DNA of 64,000 bases, taken from NCBI RefSeq assembly GCF_950295315.1, contig NC_080171.1, forward strand, positions 98,743,445 to 98,807,444, written 5' to 3'. The first letter of the stretch is position 1, and every line of letters starts with the position of its first letter. The position numbers and the translations under genes are program-made. Origin of the DNA: Erinaceus europaeus. Its lineage: Eukaryota; Chordata; Mammalia; Eulipotyphla; Erinaceidae. This document shows positions 11,253 to 22,864 of this stretch, one piece after another. The notes under the pieces were generated by a model. It made no database searches and was not told the origin of the DNA. It saw only the letters and a program-made list of their open reading frames with translations.

Positions 11253-12089
11253 TTTTTTTCTTTATTGGGGGATTAATGTTTCACATTTGACAGTAAATAG
11301 AATAGTTTGAACTTGCATAACATTTCTCAGTTTTCCACAATACAACCTCCACTAGGTCCTCTGTCATCCTTTTCCAGGACCTGTACTCTCCCCCACCCAC
11401 CCCACCACCCACCCCAGAGTCATTTACTTTGGTGCAATACACCAACTCCAGCCCAGGTTATGCTTAGTGTTTTCTCTTCTGATCTTGTTTTTCAATTTCT
11501 GCCTGTGAGTGAGATCATCCTATATTCAAGATGGGCTGAAAATGGTGAAATCACCATTTTTAATAGCTGAGTAGTATTCCATTGTGTATATAGACCACAA
11601 CTTGCTCAGCCACTCATCTGTTATTGGACACCTGGGTTGCTTCCAGGTTTTGGCTATTACAAATTGTGCTGCTAAGAACATAGATGTACACAGATCTTTT
11701 TGGATGGGTGTGCTGAGTTCTTTAGGATATATCCCCAAGGGAGTCTAGCGGTAGTGTAGCAGGTTAAGAGCACGAAGCACAAGGACCGGTGTAAGGATCC
11801 TGGTTCCAGCCCCCGGCTCCCCACATGCAGGGGAGCATCACAGGCAGTGAAGCAGGTCTGCAGGTGTTTATCTTTCTCTCCCCCTCTCTGTCTTCCCCTC
11901 CTGTCTCCATTTCTTTCTGTCCTATCCAACAATGACGACATCATTAACAACAACAATAACTACAACAATAAAAAAAAAAGGGCAACAAAAGGGGTAAATA
12001 AATAAATAAATAAATAAGGATATATCCTCAGGAGAGGAATTGCAGGATCATAGGGTAGGTCCATTTCTAGCTTTCTGAGAGTTCTCTAG
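11253..12089 (-). mobile_element. 5'-truncated L1, split by a SINE
   Basis: A 16-bp TSD with one mismatch (actcttcctttatctt at 11237-11252, actctccctttatctt at 12090-12105) bounds an L1 3' segment. It encodes the ORF2 C-terminus (YPKELSTPIQKDLCTSMFL on minus) and resumes after the SINE at 12,017. Confidence 0.9.
11739..12016 (+). repeat. SINE-A, plus, inside the L1
   Basis: TSD aggatatatcccca (11724-11737) and aggatatatcctca (12017-12030), one mismatch. The SINE therefore postdates the L1. Confidence 0.92.
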
Positions 12090-12284
12090 ACTCTCCCTTT
12101 ATCTTGATGGCTGATGGTACCTGCTTTTTAGGCTGTGCCTCTTAACAGGCTGCAAGTCCCACTTGGCAGGGGTCATGGTGAAGCAACTGTTGTGGGTTTG
12201 AGGACTCCAACATAAAACATAAAGCCACAAAGTTCATTAAAAAAAAAAAAAACAAGAGGAGTAGCAGAAGAGAGAATAAGAAGG

Positions 12285-12455
12285 TTGATAAGGGCTGAGG
12301 AGATAGCATAGTGACTATGCAAAAACAAAAACAAACAACACACACACAAATATATATATTTGCCTGAGACACCAAACAAACTAGGTTTAATCCTCAACTC
12401 CACCATAGTCTAGAGATGAGCAGAGCTCTTGCAAAAAGATAAAATAAAATAAATA
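12285..12455 (+). repeat. SINE-C, plus
   Basis: gggctgaggagatagcatag head is interrupted by AAAC/CA repeats (about 12,320-12,360), then actaggtttaatcctcaac as a decayed B box. Confidence 0.7.
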
Positions 12456-12458
12456 AAT

Positions 12459-12835
12459 GGAGCTGGGTGGTAGTGCAGCAGGTTAAGCTCACATGGCATG
12501 AAGTGCAAAGACCAGAATAAGGAACCCGGTTCAAGCCCCTGACTCCCCACCTGCAGCGCGGGAAGGGGGGGTCCGCTTCACAAGTGGTGAAGCAGGTCTG
12601 CAGGTGTCTATCTTTCTCTCCCCCTCTCTATCTTCCCCTCCTCTCTCCAATTCTATCTGTCCTGTCCAACAACAACGACATCAATAATAATAACAATAAT
12701 AACCACAACAATGTTAAAACAGCAAGGTCAGCAAAAGGGAAAAAAGCCTCCAGAAGCAGTGGAGTTGTGGTGCAGGCACCAAGCCCCAGCAATAACCGTG
12801 GAGGCAAAAATAAATTAAATTAAATTAAATTAAAT
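12459..12835 (+). repeat. SINE-A, plus, long form
   Basis: Complete from tRNA-like head to the gcctccagaagcagtggag 3' extension, ending in (AAATT)n. Confidence 0.85.
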
Positions 12836-12839
12836 AGAA

Positions 12840-13180
12840 GGGGGCCATGCGTTAGCTCAGTGGGTTAAATGCAGAGTGTGAAGCACAGGCACCAGAGCAA
12901 GGGTCCCTGTTCAAGCCCCCACCCAACTCCCCACCCGCAGTGGAGTCACTTCACAGGCGGTGAAGCAGGTCTGCAGGTGTCTATCTTTCTCTCCCCCTCT
13001 CTATCTTCCCCTCCTCTCTCCATTTATCTCTGTCCTATCCAACAACAGCAACAACAAAAATGGAAAAAAAATGGAAGCCAGAAGCAATGGATTCGTAGTG
13101 TAGGTACCAGCGATAAACCCGGAGACAAATAAAATAAAGTAAAATAAAATAGGACAAAATAAAGTAAAATAAAATAAAAT
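12840..13180 (+). repeat. SINE-A, plus, long form
   Basis: Immediately follows the previous SINE in the same direction. It ends in (AAATA)-type repeats, suggesting insertion into the first SINE's tail. Confidence 0.8.
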
Positions 13181-13229
13181 AATAACTAGAAGTTTCAGAC
13201 AGATAGAAGAGGCATCTTCACAGAGGAAT

Positions 13230-13450
13230 TCAAAGTATACATCCCCAGGCTCCCAGCTCTATCACTTACCAGCTGTGGGACCTCTCCTAAGTGACTCTTT
13301 ACCTCTCTGTGCTTCAATTTGCTCATCTGGGAAGGTAAAGATAATCAAAGCACCTACTTCACCAGGTTAGTGAAAGAAGACATTCAGCTAATATGTTTAC
13401 TAACTGTCTAGATAATAGTATATACGTGTTTGTTGAATCCACAGCTAGAT
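13230..13450 (+). repeat. MIR, plus
   Basis: ctctatcacttaccagctg, gtgcttcaatttgctcatctgg and aagcacctacttcaccaggtt follow the MIR consensus in order. Confidence 0.75.
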
Positions 13451-13489
13451 AGATAGAATGAAGAATCTCAAAAAAATAAAAGTCAGGGT

Positions 13490-13607
13490 AGGGTGCTGGG
13501 GATATAGAGTAATGATTATGCAAAGAGACTTTCATGCCTGAGGCACCAAAATCCCAGCTTCAAACCTAAACACCACCAGAATTGAGCCTGGTTAAAAAAA
13601 AAAAAAA
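13490..13607 (+). repeat. SINE-C, plus
   Basis: Perfect 12-bp TSD aaaagtcagggt at 13478-13489 and 13608-13619, with a poly(A) tail at about 13594-13607. Confidence 0.9.
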
Positions 13608-13619
13608 AAAAGTCAGGGT

Positions 13620-14531
13620 GAACAGCAATTTCTCTAAAGATTCTACTGCTGGTTCTCCCTAGTTGAGGGGACAGAAGGTAGAATGGCACTTCTGCTCTTA
13701 AAACATACAGGTTTAAGAGCATCAGAGCAAATGCCCAGGCTGCTGAGAACATCTAGATTAGAGAATATTGCATTAGCATACTGTTAGTTAAGGAATTATA
13801 GCTCTTAGGATACTAGCTTTCCCACAATAAAATGATTTTTTAAAACATTTTAAAAGCCTGATTAAAACATAATGCTCTGTTTAGTTACTTCCACAAAACG
13901 TTTTGTTTGCAAATTACAGCCTAGCAGAGTTAATTTACTTTTTCTGCTGATAGCCAGATTAGACATGATGGACCAGGAAGGCACAGCCAGGCTGTGGGCT
14001 TGGGAGCGACATCACGGGGATGGGAGCTTGAGGATCTGCCCTGGCACCTCCTAGGAGTGGTGGCATGATCATACCTTCTCCACACCCTCTGGGGCCCTAA
14101 GGTCTCAGTGATGCTGTGTTCCCCATAGGCTCTCTTTTCCATGTAGGGCTTGAAGCTGGCAGGTCACTCTGGTCTGAGAGTGGAGACTGGAGAACACGAA
14201 CTAAGGGCCATGCTGAGTCAACTGGTGGTTTACCTGTTTCACATCAAGACTACTCAAAACCCAAGTATTTCAAAAATCAGAACTTCTCTAAGGATCTGGA
14301 TGTTTGGCTAGTTTTGATGAATTGGAGAACTGGCAACATTGGGTGATTGTTGTGATGGCAACAAAGGCTGGGACTATGGAGAGCTCACATTGCAAACCAG
14401 AGTGTTGCAGTCCCTGCCACTCCCTGCTGTCTCCCTCCCAGACAGGAGTTTGAGACCCCCTCAAATCCTGTTTGTGAGTACAAGTGAGTTATTGTTTTTC
14501 TTTTGGCAGAGAAAAATTCCATATGTATATG

Positions 14532-14533
<2 letters not shown>
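13620..14533. other. No recognised gene or repeat
   Basis: About 0.9 kb of unique-looking sequence with only short chance open frames. Confidence 0.5.

Positions 14534-14534
<1 letters not shown>

Positions 14535-14578
<44 letters not shown>
14535..14578. repeat. (TA)22 microsatellite
   Basis: Pure TA run, preceded by GTATGTATAT. Confidence 0.97.
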
Positions 14579-14580
<2 letters not shown>

Positions 14581-14644
14581 AATGTTACTTATTCCATATA
14601 TACCATTCAAGAAAGGAACCATCAGGAAATAAAAGGCATATTCT

Positions 14645-14932
14645 TTTTTTTTATATTTTATTTTATTTATTAATTCCCTTTTGTTGCTCTTGTTGTTTTA
14701 TTGTTGTAGTTATTATTGTTGTTGTCGTCGTTGTTGGATAGGACAGAGAGAAATGGAGAGAGGAGGGGAAGACAGAGAGGAGGAGAGAAAGATAGACACC
14801 TGCAGACCTGCTTCACCGCCTGTGAAGAAACTCCTCCGCAGGTGGGGAGCTGGGGTTCGAACCAGGATCCTTATGCCGGTCCTTGTGCTTTGCGCCACCT
14901 GCGCTTAACCCGCTGCGCTACAGCCCGACTCC
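14645..14932 (-). repeat. SINE-A, minus, young subtype
   Basis: Full length, head reading cgctgcgctacagcccgactccc in reverse and body gacagagaggaggagagaaag, the same diagnostic words as in the copy at 6,825. Confidence 0.93.
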
Positions 14933-14934
14933 CT

Positions 14935-15146
14935 CTTTTTTCTTTTTTAATATCTTTATTTATTATTGAATAGAGACAGAGAGAAATTGAGAGGAGAGCA
15001 GAAGGTAGAAAGATAGACAGAGACACCTGCAGCCCTGCTTCACCACACATGAAGCTTTCTTCCTGCAGGTGGGAACCAGGGGCTTGAACTCAGATCTTGC
15101 ACACTATAATGTGAGCACTTAGCCAGGTGTGCCACCACCTGGCCCC
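14935..15146 (-). repeat. SINE-B, minus
   Basis: Abuts the previous SINE. Reversed head ggtgtgccaccacctggcccc, intact T-rich tail side. Confidence 0.88.
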
Positions 15147-15159
15147 AACACATTTCCCC

Positions 15160-15366
15160 TCACACACATACACTTTATTGGGGAGGCTACTGGCTTACAG
15201 TACAGTTGTTGATACATAGGTACAGCTTCTCACCTCCCCATGATGAGTCTGTAGGATACTCTCTCCCCCAACCTAGGTCCTTTTTCCACCATCACCAGGA
15301 CCCCAATACCCCTCCTTCCCTCCTTCCCCAGAGTGCTTTGCTTTGATGCAATACACCACATTAGAT
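15160..15366 (-). mobile_element. L1 3' UTR fragment, older subfamily
   Basis: tactttattggggaggctact, then cttacagtacagttgttgat, then ctttgatgcaatacacca. It shares the 3' UTR order of the other L1 copies but is clearly diverged. Confidence 0.6.
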
Positions 15367-15380
15367 CAGATGGCACATTC

Positions 15381-15607
15381 CTTTTTTTTTTTACTTCTTT
15401 TAATTTTTTTTTCCTTTATTGGGTTTACAGTAAAATACAATAGTTTGTACATGTGTAACATTTCTCAATTTTCCACATAACAATTCAACCCCTTCTAGGT
15501 CCTCCTCTACCATCATGTTCCAGGACCTGAACCCTCCCCCACCCCAGAGTTTTTTACTTTGGTACAATACACCAAGCCCACTCCAAGTTCTGCTTTGTGT
15601 TTTCCTA
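15381..15607 (-). mobile_element. L1 3'-end fragment
   Basis: Reverse of the L1 terminus (cctttattgggtttacag) to aagttctgctttgtgttttcc. It sits in the tail of U copy 2. Confidence 0.8.
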
Positions 15608-16430
15608 TTTTTATCTTTCTTTCTTTTTTTTTTCTCTCCAGGGTTATCGTTGGGACTCATTGCCTGCACAACGAATCCACTGCTCCTACAGCCATCTTTT
15701 CCATTTTGTTGCCTTTGTTGTTATTGCTGTTGTTGTTGGATAGGACAGAGAGAAATCAAGAGAAGAGGGGAAGACAGAAAAAAGGAGAGAAAAATAGATA
15801 CCTGCAGACCCGTTTCATGGCTTTTTTTTTTGCCTTATTTTATTTTTTAATTGTTTTATTTTTTATTAATTGGGGAATTAATGTTTTACATTCAACAGTA
15901 AGTACAATAGTTTGTACATGTATAACATTGCCCAGTTTCCCATATAACAATACAGCCCCCACTAGGTCCTCTGAATCTTTCTTGGACCTGTATTCTCCCC
16001 ACCCACCCACCACAGAGTCTTTTACTTTGGTGCGATACGCCAATTCCACTTCAGGTTCTACTTCTGTTTTCTTTTCTGGTCTTGTTTTTCACTTCGGCCT
16101 GAGAGTGAGATCATCCCATATTCATCCTTCTGTTTCTGACTTATTTCACTCAACATGGTTTTTTCAAGGTCCATCCAAGATCGTCTGAAAACGGTGATGT
16201 CACCATTTTTTACAGCTGAGTAGTATTCCATTGTGTATATAGACCACAACTTGCTCAGCCACTCATCTGTTGTTGGACACCTGGGTTGATGGCTTTTGAA
16301 TTTACCCCCCCGACACACACACACACAGGTGGGAAGCCAGAGGCTTGAACCGGGATCTTTATGGAGGGCCTTTTGTCCTTGGACTTCGCACTATGTGTGC
16401 TTAACCTGGTGTACTACCAGCCAGCCCCTT
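15608..16430 (-). repeat. SINE-A, minus, split by an L1
   Basis: 3' extension ccagggttatcgttgggact at the left and decayed head acctggtgtactaccagcc at the right. The middle is interrupted at 15,826-16,288, and a (CA)n run sits at 16,315-16,327. Confidence 0.82.
15826..16288 (-). mobile_element. 5'-truncated L1 inside the SINE
   Basis: Flanked by atggctttt at 15817-15825 and 16289-16297 (9-bp TSD). Contains the L1 3' UTR and the last ORF2 codons (LSKLWSIYTMEYYSAVKNGD on minus). Confidence 0.85.
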
Positions 16431-16435
16431 CAACT

Positions 16436-16556
16436 TCTTCTTCCTCTTCTTCTTCTCCTTCTTCTTCTTCTTACTATTATTATTATTTTTGATTTAATAA
16501 TGGTGACAAGATTGTAGGATAAAATGGGTACAATTCATACAATTCCCACCAGAGTG
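16436..16556 (-). mobile_element. U retroposon copy 2, short
   Basis: Only the last ~70 bp of U (ggtacaattcatacaattcccacc) plus a long T/CTT-rich tail. The outer TSD cagatggcacattc lies at 15367-15380 and 16557-16570, so the L1 and SINE at 15,381-16,430 inserted into its tail. Confidence 0.7.
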
Positions 16557-16570
16557 CAGATGGCACATTC

Positions 16571-17307
16571 TAATCTGAGAGACTGTGGTGAGCTGGGTAT
16601 GGAATTATTCACAAAGGTTTAGACAGGGGTTAGGAACTGAAAGGAATAACTGAGCACTCAAGAGCTCCTGACTCTGGGAGCTCTTACCACCACCCCAGGT
16701 CTAAAGAAGCTTCAGAGGAGGTACTGATGGAATGGCAATCTATCCATGCTGCCACCACTCTCCTCTGCTGCTCCCCATGAGCCACACCAACTGGAGGCTA
16801 GAAAACAAAAGACTCCTTCAGGTCATCATCCCAAGACATAGAGTCAGGAATGTGACTCAAGGAGACAGTGGCAGTGGCAGCAAGACCAGTCTCCCCCCCC
16901 CCCTTTCCCTCCCAAGGCAATAGCCAAGACTGGCATGTCTGCTGGTGGTGATGAAAGCAGCAGCAACCTGACCACTCTGGTTCTGTGACCTGGTTGAGGG
17001 TGTGGCTGCATACCAGCGAGCCTGATTTTCTAGCTCTCCCAGCAACTGTGTGTGTTGTCAATACATTTCACTTCTGCACTGTATAACACTGAATTCCCAC
17101 TGAGATGTGTGCATACTCAGTCCAAGAATGTGAGGAAGGAACTCTGGAGGGAAGAGAAGGTGAACAGCACACCCACCACCAGTAACTGCCACAAAGACTG
17201 GAAATCATGGCTATCCTGATTATATATATATTTTTAAAAGCCTCAAATGACACAAGGTATGTGTTTTTCCATCTGAGCATGTCTAGGTGTAGGTACTCAC
17301 CATAAAA
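16571..17307. other. No recognised gene or repeat
   Basis: Unique-looking, with a C-rich run at about 16,891-16,903 and a short TA run near 17,220. Confidence 0.5.
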
Positions 17308-17317
17308 CTGACATTTG

Positions 17318-17668
17318 CTGTGCCGGGTGGTGGCACTTCAGGTTAAGCACACATAGTGCAAAGCTCAAGGTCCTATGCAAGGATCCCAGTTCGAGTCCCC
17401 GGATCCCCACCTGCAAGGGGATCCTTTCACCAGTGGTGAAGCAGATCTGCGGGTGTTTGTCTTTCTCTCCCTCTCTCTATCTTCCCTATCTCTTTCAATT
17501 TCTCTGTCCTATCCAGCAACAATAACAACAGTAACAGAACAATAATAGCAACAAGGACACGGAAAAAAAAAGATGTCCTCCAGGAGCAGTGGATTTGCAG
17601 GCACTGAGCTCTAGTGATAACCCTGGAAGCACAAAAAAAAGAAAACAAACAAACAAACAAACAAAAAT
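17318..17668 (+). repeat. SINE-A, plus, long form
   Basis: Perfect 10-bp TSD ctgacatttg (17308-17317, 17669-17678). B box cagttcgagtccc and 3' extension caggagcagtggatttgcag. Tail ends in (AAAC)n. Confidence 0.93.
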
Positions 17669-17681
17669 CTGACATTTGGTG

Positions 17682-17835
17682 GCCTGGGGGAGTGGCTTCA
17701 ATGGCTAGAACATTAGACCTAACAACTTAGGGTCCCAAATTTAACCCTTATTATTGCATATGCCAAAGTAATGCTCTGGTCTATCCTCAATCAGCTTGCC
17801 ACCTCTTCTTGATAAATAAATAAACCTTAAAAAGA
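17682..17835 (+). repeat. SINE-D, plus, diverged
   Basis: ggcctgggggagtggcttcaatggctagaac-type head, ccaaatttaaccc at the B-box position, ends in AAATA repeats. Confidence 0.55.
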
Positions 17836-18679
17836 AACAAAGAAAGAGAAGTGTGAGGGAAGGGGGGAGAGCAAAACAGAGACAAGGAGGGAGAGAGGAA
17901 GAAGCTAACATTTGTCTGGCTCTCTTTAAAGTCGTTCTTGATGTCAAATTTATTTTTAGTCTTCTCATATGGACCCCTACAACTTCAGGCCCTACTCTTA
18001 CAGTAACAAAACATCTGTAATAGTTCTCAATCTCACAGGCTCCCACAGAACAGGGTTTCTCCATAAGCCAGGAACATCCAGATGGGGTCACATGCCTATC
18101 CTTGCACACACCATGCTGACAGAAAAATTGAGTAAGTTGATTGACTTGGGTTGGTCATCCCTTCTAACCAGGGAATGAGAATGGAGCCCATGGTGAGCCC
18201 AAGAACTCAGCTGGCGGAGAGCAGGGGAGTGGGTGCTGGCATCCTGTAGGGGGGACTCAGAGATTGGGATTGGGTTTCCTGCCTCCAGAATGAGCCTGGG
18301 TCAGTTCTTTTTCCTCTTTCTACCTCAGTGACCAGTTCTGTGCCATGATGGAGAGCAGGGGGCATGTTGGAGCTCTCCCAGCCCTGCCACCATACAGGCC
18401 TACAATGATAACATTACCTTGAGTCATTGACTGCATGGAATGAATGACAGTACCACAAAATTCATCTGTTGAGACTCTCACCCTATATTTTCATATGTAA
18501 TTATATCTGGAGATAGAGTTTTAGAGGGGTTGGTTAAGGTAAAATGAAGCTGTTATTGTGGGTCCTAATCTAGCCTGGCTGGTGTCCTCATAAAAAGAGA
18601 TTAAGACGTACAGAAAAAAGGCCATGTGAGGACACAGCCAGATGTTTTCCTGATTGGTAAACTAAAGAGACAGCCCTCA
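17836..18679. other. No recognised gene or repeat
   Basis: Mostly unique; a purine-rich GAGG tract at 17,840-17,905. Confidence 0.5.
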
Positions 18680-19025
18680 GAGGTCAGGCGGTAGCGCAGT
18701 GGGTTAAGCATATGTGGCGCAAAGCACAAGGACAGGCATAAGGATCCCAGTTCGAGCCCCCGGTTCCCCACCTACAGGGAAGTCACTTCACAGGCGGTGA
18801 AGCAGATCTGCAGGTGTCTATCTTTCTCTCCCCATCTCTGTCTTCCCCTCCTCTCTCCACTTCTCTCTGTCCTATCCAACAACAACAATAATAACCACAG
18901 CAAGGCTACAACAACAAAAGCAACAAAAGGGAAAAAAAATGGCCTCCAGGAGCAGTAGATTCATGGTGTAGGCACTGAACCCCAGCAATAACCCTGGAGG
19001 CGAGAGAGAGAGAGAGAGAGAGAGG
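18680..19025 (+). repeat. SINE-A, plus, long form, with (GA)n
   Basis: Head gaggtcaggcggtagcgcag, 3' extension catggtgtaggcactgaacc, then (GA)n at about 19,000-19,024 grown from the 3' end. Confidence 0.9.
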
Positions 19026-19139
19026 CCTCAGGAGAAACCAGACCTGACCTGCTAAATCTTTTATCTTAAACTTCCAAAACTGGGGAAATATTTCTCTTGG
19101 ATTTATTTGTTATAATTCAAGGGGCTTGTACATGTGTCA

Positions 19140-19340
19140 TTCCACTGTTCTCAAGCCAAGTTTTTCCATTAAGTTTATTTCATATAAGGGGAGAAAGAGA
19201 AACAGAGACAAGAAGAGACACCACAGCACCACCCTACCATTCACAGAACTTCCTCTAGTATTGTCCCTTGTACTTGTATTTGCTGCTGGTGTTTGAACCC
19301 AGATCCTTGTGTGTGGTAATGTGTGCACTCTACCAGTTAG
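19140..19340 (-). repeat. SINE-B-like, minus, diverged
   Basis: gacaccacagcaccaccctaccattcacag body and gtttgaacccagatccttgtg B-box side. Head decayed. Confidence 0.5.
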
Positions 19341-19929
19341 GAGTTTTCTGTTGTTTAAATCACACAATCTGTGGTACTTTGTAATGGCTTCCCAAGATGA
19401 CATATGATGGCAATGAACTTGGAAGAAATGAATCGTTCTATGAAGAAGAGTCTGTCTGACTCCAACCCCATTCTACCTCTTAGCAATTGCCTGAGCCCTG
19501 CCCAAATCACCCCACTTCTTATCCCAGTAGCATTTCTGGGGAACACCACTTCACATCTTCCAAAAGTGACTTTCCTCTCAAAAATGTCTACTGGCCACTT
19601 GTCAATGTGATGATGGTCATGACAAAACAGTATCGGTGTGAGCTGGGGACTACTAATGACAGTCTGTTCATCAGACCAGTAAAATGTTAATGGTCAGACC
19701 TTGAGTCTTGCTAAAAGTAGTTGGCAGACTAAGTGCTCTCCCACCAATCACAATCTTTTAAAGCCTTCCCTTATCACTTAGGGATAGAATTTGGGAAGGG
19801 GAGACTCCCTCTACGAGATGATAAAATTTAGGTTGTACTTCCATTAGGTTCTCCTTGTCCCTCATATGTAAAATGAGGACAGTACACAAAAGCAAGCAGC
19901 AAACTGTTTCTAAGGCTTGTGAGAACTAT
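19341..19929. other. No recognised gene or repeat
   Basis: Unique-looking sequence. Confidence 0.45.
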
Positions 19930-20050
19930 GGTGGTTGTGTTTGGGGGTTGGAGGATGGGGATACAGAACTTGGTGCCGGATGTGGTGTGGAGCTACATAC
20001 ACTGTAATTGTACAATCCTGTAATCTATTATTAATCAAAAACTTTTTTAA
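19930..20050 (+). mobile_element. U retroposon 3' fragment, plus
   Basis: gtggtgtggagctacatacac, then acaatcctgtaatctattattaatcaaaaa: the U 3' end in sense orientation. Confidence 0.55.
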
Positions 20051-20059
20051 ATTGAAAAA

Positions 20060-20805
20060 ATTAGGACAGTATAGCATCACCTACTATATGAAATTATTTT
20101 TAATTTTTTTATTTAAAAAGGAAGTTAGTTAATGCAAAGCTCTCACTGAGCATAGTACTTCCTACAGGGTAAATGATCAATGTGTGAATGTGAAGCCTAT
20201 TGTAGATAACAGCACAGACACTATGCTCACCAAAGATAGAGCATCCTTACATTCCAAGGTCACATACATATACACCACATCCAGCCACTGTCTGGGTAGC
20301 CAGATCCTCCTTCTCATCTATGTCCCTTGGTCCAGGTTCACTTCCCTCCATGCCAAGCTCCCCAAAGCAGCCAGATGATCTTCCAAAATAGCCCAAATGT
20401 GTTACTGCAGCAGAAACTCCCACACATGTCCCCTACATATTCATCTTGTCCTCAGGGTCAAGTCCAGGCTCCTAAGAGAACTGTCAGGTCTGCGTGGAAT
20501 AGATCCCTGTCTTTAGCTCCAACCTCATCTCCACCAGTCTCTTCTCAAGTGCCAGGCTCTTGAATAACCAGGCTTAACTCTCTTCCATTCCTTAAATGAA
20601 TGGTATCTACTGTCATCTTTGGCTTTGCCTCTTCTTTCTGCCTGGTATAGGCTCATCCTACCTCCTCACTTAGCAAGCTCATCTGTTAGGCCTCAGATTG
20701 AATATTATTTCGGGGAAACCCTCCCTGGTTTCTGAGCTCAAGCTAGGAGCCTCTTCTGTGCTCCCACAGCCCACAGATCCCATGCTGTAAATTATAGAAT
20801 ACTTT
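20060..20805. other. No recognised gene or repeat
   Basis: Unique-looking sequence with short chance open frames only. Confidence 0.45.
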
Positions 20806-20809
20806 GGGT

Positions 20810-20908
20810 TTTTTACGCCCACCAAAAATTCACTGAGGCTTTGGACCTACACAATTCCACTGCTCCCAATGGGTTCTTTTTTCTTTCTTTTTTCCTTCTG
20901 TTCTCATG

Positions 20909-20948
<40 letters not shown>

Positions 20949-21045
20949 ATAATAACACAACACAACATTGTTCCATTGCTTGCTTGTGACACTTCTCCTT
21001 CACAAGCATGGTAAAAATGTGTGCTCTATAAAATGAGCCATCTCC
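20810..21045 (-). repeat. Diverged SINE, minus, with (GA)n
   Basis: Decayed long-form 3' extension (aattccactgctcccaatgg), then (GA)n at 20,909-20,947. The head side is barely recognisable. Confidence 0.45.
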
Positions 21046-21189
21046 AAGTTCTTTATTATTATTATTTTGTCATCACTGGGGCTTCATCACTCTGAGATGA
21101 CTTTTTCAGACAGATCATAGATAGTTAAATAGATTATAAATACATAAGTAGGTAGTTAAGCAGGCAGGCAGACAGAGAACACAGTATCC

Positions 21190-21330
21190 TGGAACATGAT
21201 GGCAGAGGAGGACCTAAAGGGGCTAGAATTATTATGGGGAAAAATGAGAAATGTTACACATGTACAAACTAAGGCATTCTACTGTTTACTGTAAACCATT
21301 AATCCCCCCAATAAAGAGAAATAAAAAAGA
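21190..21330 (+). mobile_element. L1 3'-end fragment, plus
   Basis: gttacacatgtacaaact, tactgtttactgtaaacc, then ttaatccccccaataaagag: the L1 terminus and poly(A) signal in sense. Confidence 0.75.
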
Positions 21331-21334
21331 GAGA

Positions 21335-21505
21335 GGGAGAACACAGTATCAAAGCTTCCTCTGTTCTATCCACAAAATAATAATAATAAAATAAAATAAA
21401 ATAAAATAAAATAAAATAAAATAAAATAAAATAAAATAATGACCACAGGAGCAGTGGATTCATAGTACAGGCACCAAGCCCCAGCAATAACCTTGGAAGA
21501 AAAAC
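21335..21505 (+). repeat. SINE-A 3' part with (AAAAT)n
   Basis: Tail region expanded into (AAAAT)n at about 21,387-21,437, followed by the long-form extension gaccacaggagcagtggat. Confidence 0.7.
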
Positions 21506-21704
21506 AAATTAGCAAGATGAGGAAGATAGCCTGGATGAGATGAGGACAGGCCACTCACAGCTATCTATGCCAGACACAGATTAGCTGTGACACGGGATCA
21601 GGAAGATAAAAGGATTTAGTTGTCCACAGGGAAGGCATGTGGCCCTGAAAAAGTAGTTGGAAAGAAAGACCCTTCTCCAAGAGGTAGAGATCAAGGTAGA
21701 AGTC

Positions 21705-22140
21705 ACTGAAGTGGGCCTGGGCAATGATGCATCAAGTTGAATACACATGATGCCATCCACAAGGACCTAGGTTCAAGCCCTCAGTCCCCACCTGCGGGGG
21801 TGGGGGGGGAGATTTCAGAAGTGGTGAAACAAATGTTATGCCCAGAAGTTCGAGTCCCGATCTCAAGCAAAGAAGACCAGAATCACATGCAATAGCAAGA
21901 GACTTTATTAGCAAGCTTAAGCTTGGGCCACCGACATCCCTCTACTCAAGGGGAGAGGGGAGAGTCTGCGACCTAAAAATTTTATTATTATCATTATTAT
22001 TATTGACTTCACATTTGCTTTACACAATTAGAAAATTTCAAGAGTATAGTTTCACTCTCACACGTGTGACACATGGTATCTCTCCCTCTCTATCTGCCCT
22101 TCCCTTTCAATTTCTCTCTCTTGCCAAAATCAATTGATCA
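21705..22140 (+). repeat. SINE-B-like, plus, split by LTR sequence
   Basis: Left half runs through the B box (aggttcaagccc) to agtggtgaaacaaa. The right half resumes at about 22,068 with ggtatctctccctctc. The gap holds the LTR fragment. Confidence 0.6.
21833..22040 (-). mobile_element. Probable LTR fragment (R-U5 side)
   Basis: On minus it ends ...gggcataaca (CA terminus) about 75 bp after an AATAAA (21,904-21,909). The arrangement is that of a retroviral LTR 3' portion. The U3 side is missing or decayed and no TSD was found. Confidence 0.45.
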
Positions 22141-22538
22141 ATCAATCTTTGAAATCAACAAAGAGAAAAGGTCACAAAGAATGAAAATCTCAGGCACAAA
22201 TGGCATAAATGTGAGTTTAACTTCCCCTGGACTAAATATTGATCCTCTCAGTTACAATCCAGGTTGCCAGTAACTGCCTGACGCCCTGAAATACACACAT
22301 GACTATCTAAAGTCACCACCTCCTCTCTCCTGTAGATAGTTCAGTGTATTTCCAAGGTGCCAGCAGGTAGTCTGGGTACCACCTGTTACTACTTTTACTA
22401 TATGACTTCATAGTTTCTTCTTCTGGAAATGTAATGCACTTTCCTACTCCTTGCCTGTGAACTTGACCCTGAATTGCTTTGGCCAATGGAATAACGTCAA
22501 AAGTGATAACACATCACCAAAAGGAGCTCTGGTGCTCT
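22141..22538. other. No recognised gene or repeat
   Basis: Unique-looking, except for a TA run at 22,551-22,564 just beyond. Confidence 0.45.
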
Positions 22539-22589
22539 GATCCCCCCTTCATATATATATATATGAACTAGAGCAGTGAAATTGTACCT

Positions 22590-22790
22590 GCTGCTGGAGT
22601 CCATTTTCCATTTTGTTGCCCTTGTTATTACCTTGTTGTTGTTATTATTGTTGTTGTTGTCATTGCTGTTGTTGTTGGATAGGACAGAGAGAAATCGAGA
22701 GAGGAGGGGAGACAGAGAGGGGGAGAGATGGCTACAGGGGTGGGGGAGAGAAAGGGAGAGAGAGGGAAAGAGCAGTCACATGCCAAAATA
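22590..22790 (-). repeat. SINE-A, minus, truncated
   Basis: Tail and body present (ttggataggacagagagaaatcgag). The head half is missing, replaced by purine-rich sequence. Confidence 0.75.
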
Positions 22791-22864
22791 GCTTTAAGCA
22801 TTCCTTTGTCAAATGGATATGACTAGAATAAAAAAAAAGAAAAGAAAAAACAAACAAACAAAAA

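Noticed and set aside
15559..16188. 209-codon open frame, plus strand
   Set aside because: Lies antisense across an L1 end, a SINE and a second L1; a mosaic of repeats.
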